From the NCBI GenBank assembly GCA_025677815.1, contig JAIXMP010000028.1:310001-374000 (forward strand): 64,000 bases of DNA. Reading direction: 5' to 3'. The notes beneath the pieces were generated by a model. The model was not told the DNA's origin, did no database searches, and saw nothing but the letters and a program-made list of their open reading frames with translations. This DNA comes from Phascolomyces articulosus. Taxonomy: Eukaryota > Mucoromycota > Mucoromycetes > Mucorales > Lichtheimiaceae. The translations under genes were made by a program, and so were the position numbers. Positions 1 to 10,929 of the stretch are shown here, in pieces (positions within the stretch are counted from its first letter, which is position 1; every line of letters begins with the position of its first letter).

Positions 1-4
1 AATC

Positions 5-353
5 ATGTCACTTAAAAGAAAGGCTTCCGCTATTTCTGACCACGACTTTGACGAATACGTAAGGATTTCATTGATGCAAGTTGCGGACCCTTGAACGAAG
101 AAGGAAAATAATATGAAAAAGGTTTTATGGACTATATATGATGGGGGAGGGGGGCTCTATTGTTATGCTACTAGGGCCTTAAACTTCGTCTTGAACGAGC
201 AGCTGAACAAAAAATGCTTGGGGTTCATAGAGCTATAGTGAATGACTTGATACAAATGTTTTATTGTAAGTGGTTATTGGTAGATAAATGAAAATGTATG
301 CTGCTATCTTATTAGATGATGATTATTCTAATTCACTGCTATTTTGTGAATAA
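5..353 (+). CDS. small hypothetical spliced gene
   Basis: Three exons join in frame: 5-58, 175-265 and 316-353 (TAA). The introns have GTAAGG...CTAG and GTAAGT...TTAG borders. The product is about 60 residues, charged and probably helical, beginning MSLKRKASAISDHDFDEY. If the second intron is not removed the frame stops at 289-291 instead. I recognise no domain. The gene sits at the window edge, but the first ATG is inside the window, so it may be complete. The assignment rests only on open frames and good splice sites. Confidence 0.35.
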
Positions 354-765
354 TGCTTGGAAGCCTCGGAAATGTAAGATGAATAATGGAATGGATAGAT
401 GGATGAGATGTGCGATTGGATGGTGAAAGTATTTATAATTTTAAATTTTGTATGGATGATTAATGTCAATTACATGGATGATCAATCAAGGTATATCAAG
501 TGAAAGTGGGAGGAGAGATCGAATGTAATTGTAGATATAAGTATACTGTAGGAAGTAGTGACCTCGAGTTGAAAGATGATAATAATTATAGAAATGGTTA
601 CGCTATTGTATGAATTATAAAGATAAATGTATTTTTATTAATTAAAAACACATCGGCAATATTATCCAATGCATGCTATATATATACAGGAAAATATCCT
701 TTCGAACGACGTTTGTTTACTTTACTATGATCTCTATCACCAGTTAAAGGAACCAATCTTTTTTT
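354..765. other. non-coding AT-rich stretch
   Basis: I see no open frame or RNA gene here. The sequence is AT-rich with repeated ATGGATGG-like words around 385-490. Confidence 0.4.
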
Positions 766-1143
766 TTAAAAGACGCGAAAAGGTGGACCAAACAGGGTTT
801 GGCTGTCCTGGATATTAGGATTTAAAAAAGCAATAAGCTCTGAGATAACCTTGGCACGACCGCTTGAATACTCATCCCAACGCTTATCCTCTTGTTCTGC
901 TGTAAGCTTACAGAAAGACTTTCCCATAAATAAAAAAAGCAAGGCATAATACTGTAAATAATTATTTGGAATTGAACAAGCATATATTATTTTATTATTG
1001 GATCTTATATATTCAGTTTTCTTCTCATGTTTGCTTACCTGTGCCAACATCCGGAGTGGTACAAGGTAGGCAAAAATAATTTTATAATATATGCAAGCAT
1101 AAATAAATAAAGAGGTTCGATACCTCGCGTTTTGCATTTGCAC
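766..1143 (-). CDS. hypothetical protein, possibly spliced
   Basis: The frame is open for 125 residues and ends at TAA (766-768). The last 50 residues look like real coding sequence: KLTAEQEDKRWDEYSSGR, then a short hydrophobic helix, then a GPPF motif near the end. An optional 87-nt intron in phase 0 (CAG/GTAAGC to TTACAG) lies inside it; splicing would remove 29 Lys/Asn/Ile-rich residues. Start choice is uncertain and no family is recognised. Confidence 0.35.
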   Translation of the reverse strand: MQMQNARYRTSLFIYACIYYKIIFAYLVPLRMLAQVSKHEKKTEYIRSNNKIIYACSIPNNYLQYYALLFLFMGKSFCKLTAEQEDKRWDEYSSGRAKVISELIAFLNPNIQDSQTLFGPPFRVF

Positions 1144-1312
1144 AGTTTTCGCATCAAATTATGGAATTACCACTGTTGCAAAACCCGGGGGACGACTGTA
1201 GTAACTTTTATTATAAATATCTTTTTGAAGAAATGCTTTAATAATTTTAATCATCACCCTACCTCTATAAGACTTACTTGTATTAATTGTGGATTAGATA
1301 TTAATACAAACT

Positions 1313-1740
1313 ATGCTTAACTCGGAAGAAACTGCGGATCAAGGTAAAACAAAAAAGAAACGACGTACCTGCCCATATCCAGAGGGCGGAGAAAAACCAA
1401 AATGTTCATGGTGTTATGAGGAGACAGGCAAGGAAGAATCTCATCCACTCTGACCTATAGATCTCGTCACGTTAACGCCCGTAAGGTAAAATGTTGTTTT
1501 ATTTTATTTGTTATGTAATACGTAAACTGTACTAATATTTATCATAAAAACTAGTTTCGTCTTGAGATGGAATATGAGCAGAAAGCATCCTATTATCCAA
1601 CAAAGTGTCCCAAGTACTATTCAAAAGTGAATGAAGGTAAAATGAAAAGAGGTCCCGATGACGATTATCTTAATTTGGGAAGATTAGCTGGTTTACCTTC
1701 CACACGTAAAGGTTTGTCAATCTGTTATTAACCTGTTTAA
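1313..1740 (+). pseudogene. frameshifted fragment with a zinc-knuckle-like CxxC motif
   Basis: From ATG 1313 the frame reads a Lys/Arg-rich stretch, then TCPYPEGGEKPKCSWCY, and stops at 1451-1453. The -1 frame continues in a coding-like way (TYRSRHVNARK) to a GTAAAA donor. A second coding-like exon follows, from about 1555 to 1711. The pattern resembles the zinc-knuckle tails seen at the C-termini of some transposase-derived proteins. That comparison is from memory and weak. It may be a decayed mobile-element gene or a small gene with an intron I have not resolved. Confidence 0.3.
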
Positions 1741-2055
1741 TTTATATCCAAATGGACTGATGTGGTTTTCTGATAATATTATTCTATACTATGTAGAATA
1801 TCGTCGCCGTTATTGATAATTGATGGCTTCAGCCACTTTTTCTTCATACGCATCAATGTGGCTCCTCCAGTGTAAATATGAGTATGAAAATAATAATAAT
1901 AAATACAACAATCTGAAAATGTGGATTGAAAAAAAGCTGTTTACTTGGGCTTTTTTAAGGTCATGTGTTACCAAGTCAAAATTCAAATTGACAGTCTGAT
2001 TTTTTTACTTTTCATTTTTAACCTTTTGACTTTCAACTTCAAAAAAAAAAAAAAA

Positions 2056-4577
2056 ATGACACAAGCACCGAATGACGGGTATGCGAATGGATTTAGTTCC
2101 AGAATGACAGAACCTGTTCCTGCTCCTGAAATACAACAAGCTTCTGCTCCGGAGACACAGCAAGCTTCAGCTCCAGAAACACAACAGGGTGCTTCTTCTT
2201 CAACTTCACGTAAACGGCCTGCTCCTTCAGATATTATTAACCTTGACGACGAACTAATTTCTTCTTCAACAACAGCAGCTACTGCTCCAACAGAAGTAGC
2301 ACAACCACCACGCTCAAGGCCAAGAATAGAAAGAGTTTCTACTGTAACCCTGTTTAGTCAACTGGAATCTCGATTCGCCAATGATGATGTAAGGACTTTT
2401 TTCCAGGACTTTTTTTTGGGAGGTTGAAAACAGCACGAAAAATTATATTTTTATCAAGCACGAATACGAAACAAATTTTTTAGAGTTACTTGGATCGACT
2501 TGATCGCGCTTATACGCAACATATGAATGTGGTACGAGTGACTTTCCAGGGCAGTCATAAACGAGTATTTGCTGGTAGGTGCTTTGTATCAAAGGATTGG
2601 GTAGCAACATATCATCCATGAACGTAAACCATTTATGAAGAGTATGTTTAAGTTAACTGTATCACTTACATAAAAAAGTGCGTGGTAATACTGGAACAGT
2701 AAGTGTGGGAATTAATAACAATGTAAAATTTTATTTGGATGATGGACTGATGAACTATAATCTTTTGCTTATAAATAATTCAAAAGATTTACAGAGTGAC
2801 CATTGGTAAAAATATGAGTTGCAGTTGTCCTGATTATGTTGGTCACTGTAAACATCTCTTGATGGTGTTATTAAAAGTGTTTCATGTAAATGTCAACTCT
2901 AACGCGTATCGTGTAATGTCACTTGACTTCAATGTAAGTAGTTAGTTTTTTAAACAATATTCTACCCGGTCTGTACCATAAATTGCATATTAAAAAAACG
3001 CCATTCAATATAGACTATATCCAGTATATTTGAAAATTATCAACGCACTGCATCTTGCATGGTAAATGAAACAATGCATTGTGATTAACCATACGGGATA
3101 TATGACTTATATTAAAGAGTATTTCGTTGGGTTGGTATTTAGACTGGTGCACGAGAAATCCATGATCTCGAATATGAAAGGTACACATTGATTGCTGTGC
3201 TATTTGTATGCTAAAACGATAGATTATATGAATGTATGACTAATTTTTTTTAAAAAAAAACTGTTATATAGTGAGGAAGAAGAAGAGCTTGAAGTATGCC
3301 CTGTCTGTAAGGAGAATATTGAAGATCTAGAAGATACGTTGCCATGTCAATGGTGTAATACATTTGGCCATCCGGTAATATAATATCAATCAGTATCATC
3401 ATACGTTGATCAAACTTTTGGAAGATAAGAGAAAAGAACTGTTTTAACCCAAAGTAACGTGAACAAAAAAATAGGATTGTATTATGGATCCACCATGGCT
3501 CTTTTCACGTCGACATCGAGAAAGAGGAGTTTGTGAACATTGTCATGCTGATATTGAGGATTATGATAGTGATGAATCTACTAGATCAGATTATTATTTC
3601 TCAGCTGAATACAAGGTGAAAGCAAAAGCAAAGAATCTTTTCCATAAAAATCGTATATTCATACTATGTGGGCTTTTTTTTTCAGTATTCTCAACGTGTC
3701 GATAGAGCCAATTCACAATCAATGTTTATTGTTCGACGAACCATTGTAAATGACCATAAACAAAAACTTTATGGTACAATTATACTTAAATATTGTCCAA
3801 GGCACGATGATGGATAATAAACTAATCAATGATTGTATATAGTGATGGGTAGCACCGGAAATGTAAGGAAAACCAAGAATGAACGAATAATTTTAGACTC
3901 TCAACATTTAGATATTCATTGAAATTCTGTTTAAATAATATGTTTATAAAGTAACTCTTAGTCAACAAATTTACTGTGATTGTCCGGACTTTAATAAAAA
4001 CCATGACCACTGCAAACACATCTTGATGGTGCTCACCAAAGGGTTTCGTGTTACCGAAGATTCCACGGTCTGTCAACGCTTACGCCATTCCCCAGAAGTA
4101 TGTAGTAGAATGTTTCCATAACTATTAGCTTGTATAGAAGAGAAGAGATACAATATTACATATCCATGTACTCCAGCCTGTGTATATAATATTTTAACAG
4201 CAATCTCATTTAGTACATGGCCAGACTTTTAAGAACCTATAATCCACTCGAAAATGTGATTGTAAGTTATTTGAAATTGATCAAGATAATAAGATACTTT
4301 ACTTATATTAGATCATTACTTTGTTGAATACTAAATAGATATATGCTTTCATCTGCATTTTCTTTCATGTTATTTTGTTAGGCAAGTCAAGTAGTACAAG
4401 AAGCTTTTACGCGCGCATTAAGGAAGTAAGTATCTAGTCATATAAAATGATTAGTATACTGATATATTGCTATCTCCTTTTGTTTTAATCATACATATTC
4501 TCCAATTATTATTATCTATGATTAGTCCAAATCCACATGGTACATATATTAATCTTGGTTCAGTAGCAAACAGATGA
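2056..4577 (+). CDS. SWIM / C4HC3 zinc finger / SWIM protein
   Basis: Fourteen exons: 2056-2388, 2484-2574, 2679-2698, 2787-2933, 3014-3061, 3143-3180, 3272-3374, 3475-3615, 3686-3773, 3843-3862, ~3942-4097, 4214-4261, 4382-4425, 4526-4577 (TGA). The product is about 442 residues. The N-terminus is disordered with three tandem ASAPETQQ-type repeats (2122-2189). SWIM finger 1 reads SCSCPDYVGHCKH. It is followed by a CxxC-x12-CxxC-x4-HxxC-x17-CxxC finger (RING-CH/PHD-like), then SWIM finger 2 (YCDCPDFNKNHDHCKH). SWIM fingers bind zinc and mediate DNA or protein contacts. With a RING-like finger the family is often linked to ubiquitin transfer, as in ZSWIM2, so an E3 role is inferred. Exons 2-6 and 9-13 repeat the same lengths and phases. 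Exon 11 lacks an AG acceptor in this sequence, so the second half may be inactive or mis-sequenced. Confidence 0.8.
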
Positions 4578-5349
4578 AGTAGTATCCAAGGTATATTTTT
4601 CCTATATAGTGTTTTAATTCTGGGAGCAATAAATATCCCCTTTTCCTCAAACTTACTATCGAATATTTCCCTTCTATAGATTAAATGGCAATATTTATTT
4701 CTTTTTCATCATCATTGCATATCTTATGTATCATGTTTATTGTATCTAGATCGATTTCAGATTTCAGCTCCTTTGTAATAGTAATTGGTGTTATAAATTA
4801 CTGTTTTTTTTTCGTTGTCAGAGCCCTTGTATGAAAGATATAATGTGGATAGCAACAGATTCATATAAGGAAGTTTGGTTGTGAAGTCTTTTTTCCTTTT
4901 GAGAATATTTGTTTGATAGAATCCTGTATACTTCTATAACCGTCAATCATTCATCAATTACCAATAACTTCATATTGTTACTCAGAGTTTTCTAAGTAAG
5001 AAGAAATGTTTACGTTTCATGGAGAGCAGATGTATCTAATAAACGATTCATATCATGGTAGTGGCATTTTCTTTCATAACTAATTAAATCAGTGAATCAC
5101 TGATGGCCAGCCTCAATCTGATATTTGATCAACTTACCATTGATCATGCGTCTCTCAATTCCATATAATAATTATTTCCCATGCTACCAAATATCCATTT
5201 CATAAACATACATATTTTTGGGTCGTTGTTGATTTAGATTTTTTTTCAGAATGAAATTATGTATTATTATTATTAAAAAGTAATAAAGTAAAAAAAGCAA
5301 ATAATTAAACACAGAAAACAAAACAAATAACCAATTCTTTTTTTAAAGC
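4578..5349. other. intergenic region between convergent genes
   Basis: This lies between the SWIM gene (+) and ERG2 (-), so it should hold both 3' ends. It is AT-rich with T-runs and no persuasive coding frame. Confidence 0.5.
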
Positions 5350-6298
5350 TTAGATCTTGCCCTTGAAAAGCAATTCACCCAAAAGAGCCTTGCCATAAAG
5401 ACGGACTTGGTTACCAATGCTGATATAATCAACAGTAGAGAAAATGCTATCAGCGAAACCAAAAGGAAGCATCAATGGGATCCAACCACGGGCATATTCC
5501 AAAGCCCAAGCACGTTCAGGAATCTTGTATTGTTGAACTTCACCACGGGGCAAATGATGCAACTGACCAGGTTTGAATTCCTATTTGAAAAAAAAGAGTG
5601 TTAGTAAACGACTTGCTCTCAAACCATAGGTCCATCATTGGATCCTTTCCTTCCTTTTTCCTCCTTTCCTTTCCTTTCCTTTTGTTTTCTCCTTCCCTCC
5701 AATGATAACCTCCAAAAATTGATTATATGTAGCTTACTTCACGTTCCAAGGCACCAGCGGAGTAGGCCCATTGTTCACCTTCCAAGATAATAAAATAATC
5801 ATCTGCAAGGAATCTACCAGTATGGCCTTCAGTACCAACGGGAGTACCGAACTATACAAAAGTTTAAGTTGTTATAATTAGAAACATTAATTTTATCCAC
5901 ATAAAATGACATGAAAACTTCCATTTCTTTCTAGTTCTATCATTTCTTTCTCTTTCTTTACTTACAATAATAACATATTCAGTAATGGAACCGTGCAAGA
6001 TCCACATGGAGCCCATGGCACCACCAGCATTGTTAAAAACCCATTCTTCCTTCAATTCAATATGGCCAGGATATTCACGATCGAGATCAGTGGCAATACC
6101 GTGGATAAGTGCGCGTGTGTCGTGAGGATATTTGGCAATGTTTTCTTGAGCAACTCTTTCAAGAACGTGTTGGTCGAAAATATAGAAGCGTTCCTTGATT
6201 TGATCAAAACCAATGAAAATGGATAAAAGAAGAGTAAAGACAAAGAAAATCTTCATCAGCTTGGAAGAACAACTTCCCTTTGATTCTTTGACAGTCAT
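5350..6298 (-). CDS. ERG2: C-8 sterol isomerase
   Basis: Three exons, 6298-5966, 5851-5738 and 5580-5350, give 225 residues, close to the usual ERG2 length. The enzyme moves the sterol C8=C9 double bond to C7=C8 (fecosterol to episterol) in the ER during ergosterol synthesis, and is related to the sigma-1 receptor. An N-terminal membrane anchor is visible at about residues 14-30. Family signatures are [33 protein letters not shown] and [16 protein letters not shown]. Both introns are phase 0 with GTAAG donors. The start is the first ATG, 16 codons before the anchor. I see nothing abnormal. Azole- and morpholine-type drug biology makes this a gene of practical interest. Confidence 0.96.
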
Positions 6299-7048
6299 CT
6301 TTAATGAAGAAGAAAAAAAGTGATGGGGTGAAGATGAAAAAGTGAAGCCAAATAAGTTGCGTGCCCTTAAAAGTTACTGAAATCTTTTAAGGTTCTATTA
6401 TTTTTGCTGCAACACTCTCCGCCACTTGTTTAGACGCGGAGCTTACCTATCGGCGCCTGGTGCCGTTGTCCCCGGTTCGAGTTGTTTTATTAGCATACCC
6501 AACATGTTCAATAAGGACACGGATCTCTTACCAGAATGAACGCGGACGAAAGGTCTACATTTATCCCGCTCAATCCACCCAGGGTTTTTTTTGACAGGTT
6601 GTTGATTTTAGCCATATGATAACAGTGTATTTGTTTTATGGTTTTTTGATCGGCTGAAAAAAAAGGAAAATTCCCAGTCCTGGGCAGATGAAGATATTAC
6701 AGAATATTTGACTACACTAAAACTGGTTTGATGTATCACAAATGCTTCTATTAGAATATGCTTGTGATAATTTTCTCTTTTTTCTTATATACTTCTACTT
6801 AATAGTCCATATTCCATCACGGCAACATTAGGTAAGGAAGAGTTATTACAAGAAATAAATATAAAAAAGAATGATGCTAAAATTTTATAATTTGGTGATA
6901 TATATTTAATTAAAAGAACAGAATTGTGTCATAATGCTAAATAATTATATGTATGACTTTTAATTCCTTCTCACCACTCTCTTCTAAAAAATTATTCTTG
7001 ACCCCTTTCTTCCTCTTCTTTTCGGTTCATCTCATGCTCGTTCTTTAC
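6299..7048. promoter_or_regulatory. ERG2 upstream region
   Basis: This holds the ERG2 promoter (reading leftward) and the 3' flank of the membrane-protein gene. The part at 6430-6600 is noticeably GC-richer than its surroundings. I cannot pick out a specific sterol-response element with confidence. Confidence 0.4.
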
Positions 7049-10000
7049 TTAAGCAAATATTTCTTTCTGCCAAGCAGCAGCCACTTCATTTTCTGATGGG
7101 CCAGGCGTACTTTCCACTTGATGATATCTTGCAGACCCCGTGGCTTCTTGGTATGCTTTGCTATTGGTTTCACTTTGCATGAAGACAACCTTGTTATCAG
7201 CTTCCATTTCATTTCCTACGTGGTAATGATAAGGTTCTGCTTTGCGAGGCATTTCTCCATAGACAGTAAATATTGGTCCTTGTTCTTTTGTATCTTTGCT
7301 ATTCATTGTGGGTGTTATGGCAACGTGCTCTAGATATCGATTGCAATAAATATCAATCCCAGTAAAGCTTTTGCAACTGGTTTGTGATAATGGATAGTCA
7401 CCATAGGAAACACAATAGAGTCAAATAAATTAATAACGAGCGAGTAATAGCACAGTAATATAAATATCACATTGTACATTTTTACCCATACGTAATGTAG
7501 CAGCATCAAATATAACGGTAATGAGACCAGTGCTAAAATGGGTGCTCGGTAAGTTATCATCAAGTTTCTAATTTAAGTAAGGTATTAAGAAGAGGGCAAG
7601 AGCTTGTATCAAGAAGAGTGCAATGCAGAAAAGTGTGATGGAGTGATAATAAAGTTCACGGGTGGCCACTGGATCATAACCTTGGTATTGAATAATGTAA
7701 AGTAAGGCTACTACAATTTTTTGTCTTAAAGCATCATAAAAAATGAGCATAAACTTATCAGTCCATCGCTGTCCTGCTGATTCAAAAGTTAATGCTTGAG
7801 GCCACTTGATTTGTCGTTTACGTAAAAGAATAGCCGAAGCAAGGCATATGGAAACATTACCTAATGAAATGAAAGTCGTTGTATTTGCAGCTGATTCATG
7901 GCCATATAAACAGATCAACCTGCTGCTACTTGATCCCATAAGCGACATGTTGCTGAATCGATGAACCAATCCATTGAATTAATCTTTTGGCGTTTCAATA
8001 ATTGCATCTGATATTTTGGATCAGCTGGTGGTGCAGGTGCTAGTTGCTTATACATCACATAAGGATATTCAAGCATATGTTCATGGACCTCTTTGAGGAT
8101 TTCCATCTTAGTTATTTTTTCATAGCCAATTTTTTCATCTTCTTCAACTATATATAACAACGAAAGATATATTTGCTTTTATTAGTTCAATTTCATAAGT
8201 TAGTCTGAATACAAAAATGTTCATTTTACTAAGGAAAAAATTGCAAGCTCGTGGAAAGAAAGCATGCTCAACGGTCAAAGCCTTTAGGTCTTCACTAGCA
8301 CCTTGCATACAAATCATTCTTTGCTGAGGCTTTTCCATATCAAGCAAGCGTACGTTGAAATTCAATAAAAATTGACAGATTCTTGAGTGTAATATCGTAT
8401 TCATGTCTTGATGGCTTTGATGGGTGTTTTATCTTTACCGTCACTTTGATCATCATCACGAAGAACTGGAACCTGCGAATAATCAATAAAATTTACAAAA
8501 GGGGTGCGGTGATCAAAATTCGAAGTTGGTTCGTAGGGATCCGTTCGTAGGTTACCTACTTTCTATCTGAAGGGAGTCTGAAACCTTACCAACTTTTATA
8601 CACAATACCTCTATGGAGCAAAGTTCAGCCGAGAAATCTATGAGCCACTGATGCAATAATCACTAGGTCCTTTGATATTTGGATCATCATAAACGATAAA
8701 AGAATACATCAGGGAAAAATGCCTCGTCAATAATCTGTAAGCCTCTTTGCACATCATGCAATAAAATTTATAGGCATAAAATAGAAGGGAAATATGAATA
8801 TATGTCTTACTTCATTCTGCTTCTTTTTATTACTTACAGGAGATCGATTGTTTTGAGAGGTTGATGGGTACTAGCATAATGTTCAAGAACGACGCAATCA
8901 TTTTTTAACGTATTCAACTTGTTGGGTTACACTTCATATTTTCATTTATTTTGTAGATCGCTCAAATATTGTTCAAGTCTTCAGTGGATGAACAGATACC
9001 GATTGTTCTATTTTATCCCCCCCCAAAAAAAATAAGTCTCTTTTTTATCGCCATTAAATGAAAGTTGTATTCGCTTGCGAGTACTCCCACCTTCATAGCG
9101 TTTGGGATGAAAATGTAAATAACCTCTATTGGTATGTACCTGTATGACGTAAAGCGATACTAGAACCATATACAATACTTCTGCTGACACAATTATATCT
9201 TCAATTATTTTTTGTAGCATGAGCATACCTTGTTGTGTTGGAGTACATTCATTTTCTTCAAGTAAATAATGTAATCGTGAACTTACAGTAAAGTCATGGT
9301 CTTCTACATTTGGAATCAAAGCAAGATGAAATTGGAATAGCATAAAATAAACAGATGCTGAAAATACCTCTGTCAAGATAAAACGAACGAAGCGTTGTTT
9401 GGTAACAATATAGCCATAAAAAAAATTACACAAAATCATGTTTAATGTTTCATTCTTAATTATACATACAAAAGTAAACCGTTTCTTGTCTAGTACTCTC
9501 AATATATCGTAGTCATTGTGAATGTCCATGCACCAGAAAGAGGAATAATACCTTTCTATTATTATTACAGTAGACTCCCACTTTTTGCAATATGATATTT
9601 CCACAAAAAAAAGTGCGGAAGCAGAATATTCAATCAATCAAACAGTAATAAAGAGACAATAAGAAGTCAAAGAGATTCAAAAAGATCGATCCAGGTTATT
9701 GAACTGTAAAATAATGTCCTATTTATATTAATCGCTAAACCATGGTTATGGGTATCTGGACCGTTTAGAGTTGTGTTGGATTTCAACCAACACAATCTTG
9801 CATGTTTCAATGATAATAATCGTGTCAAATGATGATGGTATTATTAAATTATAACTAATAGCGGTAATGAGGGCGCTGGGAATAATAGCCATAAATAGCG
9901 ATAAACAATGAAGTGTTGTCTATTCACATATAAAGTATTCTCCGGGTGTAGCTAACACAAGGAATACTAAATAAGAAATACCCGCGCAACGTAAGGGTAA

Positions 10001-10780
10001 ATAAATAATTATTGCTTTTTCTTAGTCCATGAAATAAGGCGTCTTGTTGTATGTTTATATGGTCGGATACTACAGGAAGGCAAGGTATTGCAAAGGTGGG
10101 AGTATGCATTTGGTTCTACATACCCTTTTTAGAAGTAGCTCGTACCAATGTTGATATACTTATCTTTGTAATCCCACACGATATATTTCTCTCTGTGCTA
10201 TAGTTTGCTAGTAGATTTAACTCGGATAAGTTGACTTGGAGCTAGTATTTGTGTCAATTTGCAATGATATACATTGTGTGTTTCATCACATTTCCTCAAA
10301 ATAAGGTGCAGAACCGGGAGTGTGCAATTATCGGGACTGCAAAAAAAAAAGCGAGGGTCCACTGTATATAAAGTTAGAAAAGGAGAGTGAGTCTTACTAT
10401 TGAAAGGAAAAATAGTAAAATATAATAAACTTACTATCCAACAGAATAAATTTCTTACTCGCCCGTATAACCAAAATACCAAGCAAGAGATACATAAAAT
10501 AAACTAGCTAACGGTGGATAAACACTTGGCAATATGCCAATTGATTTGAATACACATTTCAAGCCCTGTAGCACTATATTTATGATTCAGTATAATGGTG
10601 TCATTCTTCACTCTTCATAAAAATCAATGAAAAGAAAAATAATACATATATACTACTAAGAAGGGAAAATTGATTGACAAGGAACGAAAAGAAAGAGAAA
10701 ACATCGCAATATTCGCCACCCCCACATATTCATCATTAGATCTTGTATTTTTAGGTTTCTTGAGTTTTGCGTCATATTCT
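7049..10780 (-). CDS. uncharacterised multipass membrane protein (gene model partial)
   Basis: Exons resolved with matching phases: ~10770-10654, 10565-10459, 9551-9470, and 9368 onward. Together they read a run of hydrophobic helices including SINFPFLV, LFYVSLAWYFGYTGE and SASVYFMLFQFHLALIPN. Further coding blocks lie at about 9368-9010, 8915-8850, 8755-8650, 8490-8370, 8330-8220, 8150-7920, 7910-7568, 7563-7330 and 7306-7049. The last block is a hydrophilic tail ending AAAWQKEIFA. At least seven hydrophobic segments are visible, with a charged middle region (RYEGGSTRKRIQLSFNGDKK). I do not recognise the family. The 5' end is unsettled: a possible start near 10843 would need a 26-nt intron. 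Some inner junctions (8370-8500, 7915-7969) are also unresolved. The intron 9552-10458 contains a DNA transposon. Confidence 0.6.
9568..10364. mobile_element. pogo/Tigger-like non-autonomous DNA element within an intron
   Basis: The left end reads CAGTAGACTCCCACTTTTTG and the right end, reverse-complemented, CAGTGGACCCTCGCTTTTTT. These are diverged terminal inverted repeats of about 35 bp, and both are flanked by TA, the pogo/Tc1 target site. The ends match the CAGTGG-type termini known for pogo-like elements. No transposase frame is visible in the 797 bp, so it would depend on a helper. It fills most of a 907-nt intron of the membrane-protein gene. Removing it leaves an intron of about 110 nt, typical for this genome. 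Confidence 0.65.
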
Positions 10781-10929
10781 TCGTCCCGATAAAAAGTACT
10801 TATGACTGTAAATCCAGCTTGTTGTTTTTACTGTTGATGAATATGCGATTGTTGTCCATCAAAAGAAGAGGATACAGACGACGATGGGAGTCGCCTATAA
10901 TATCGAAGTGAAAACGTCATTAAATTGAA

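Noticed and set aside
6440..6520. tRNA-like GGTTCGAGT near a GC-rich patch
   Set aside because: The B-box is followed by TGTTTT instead of a pairing stem, and no acceptor or anticodon stem can be drawn.
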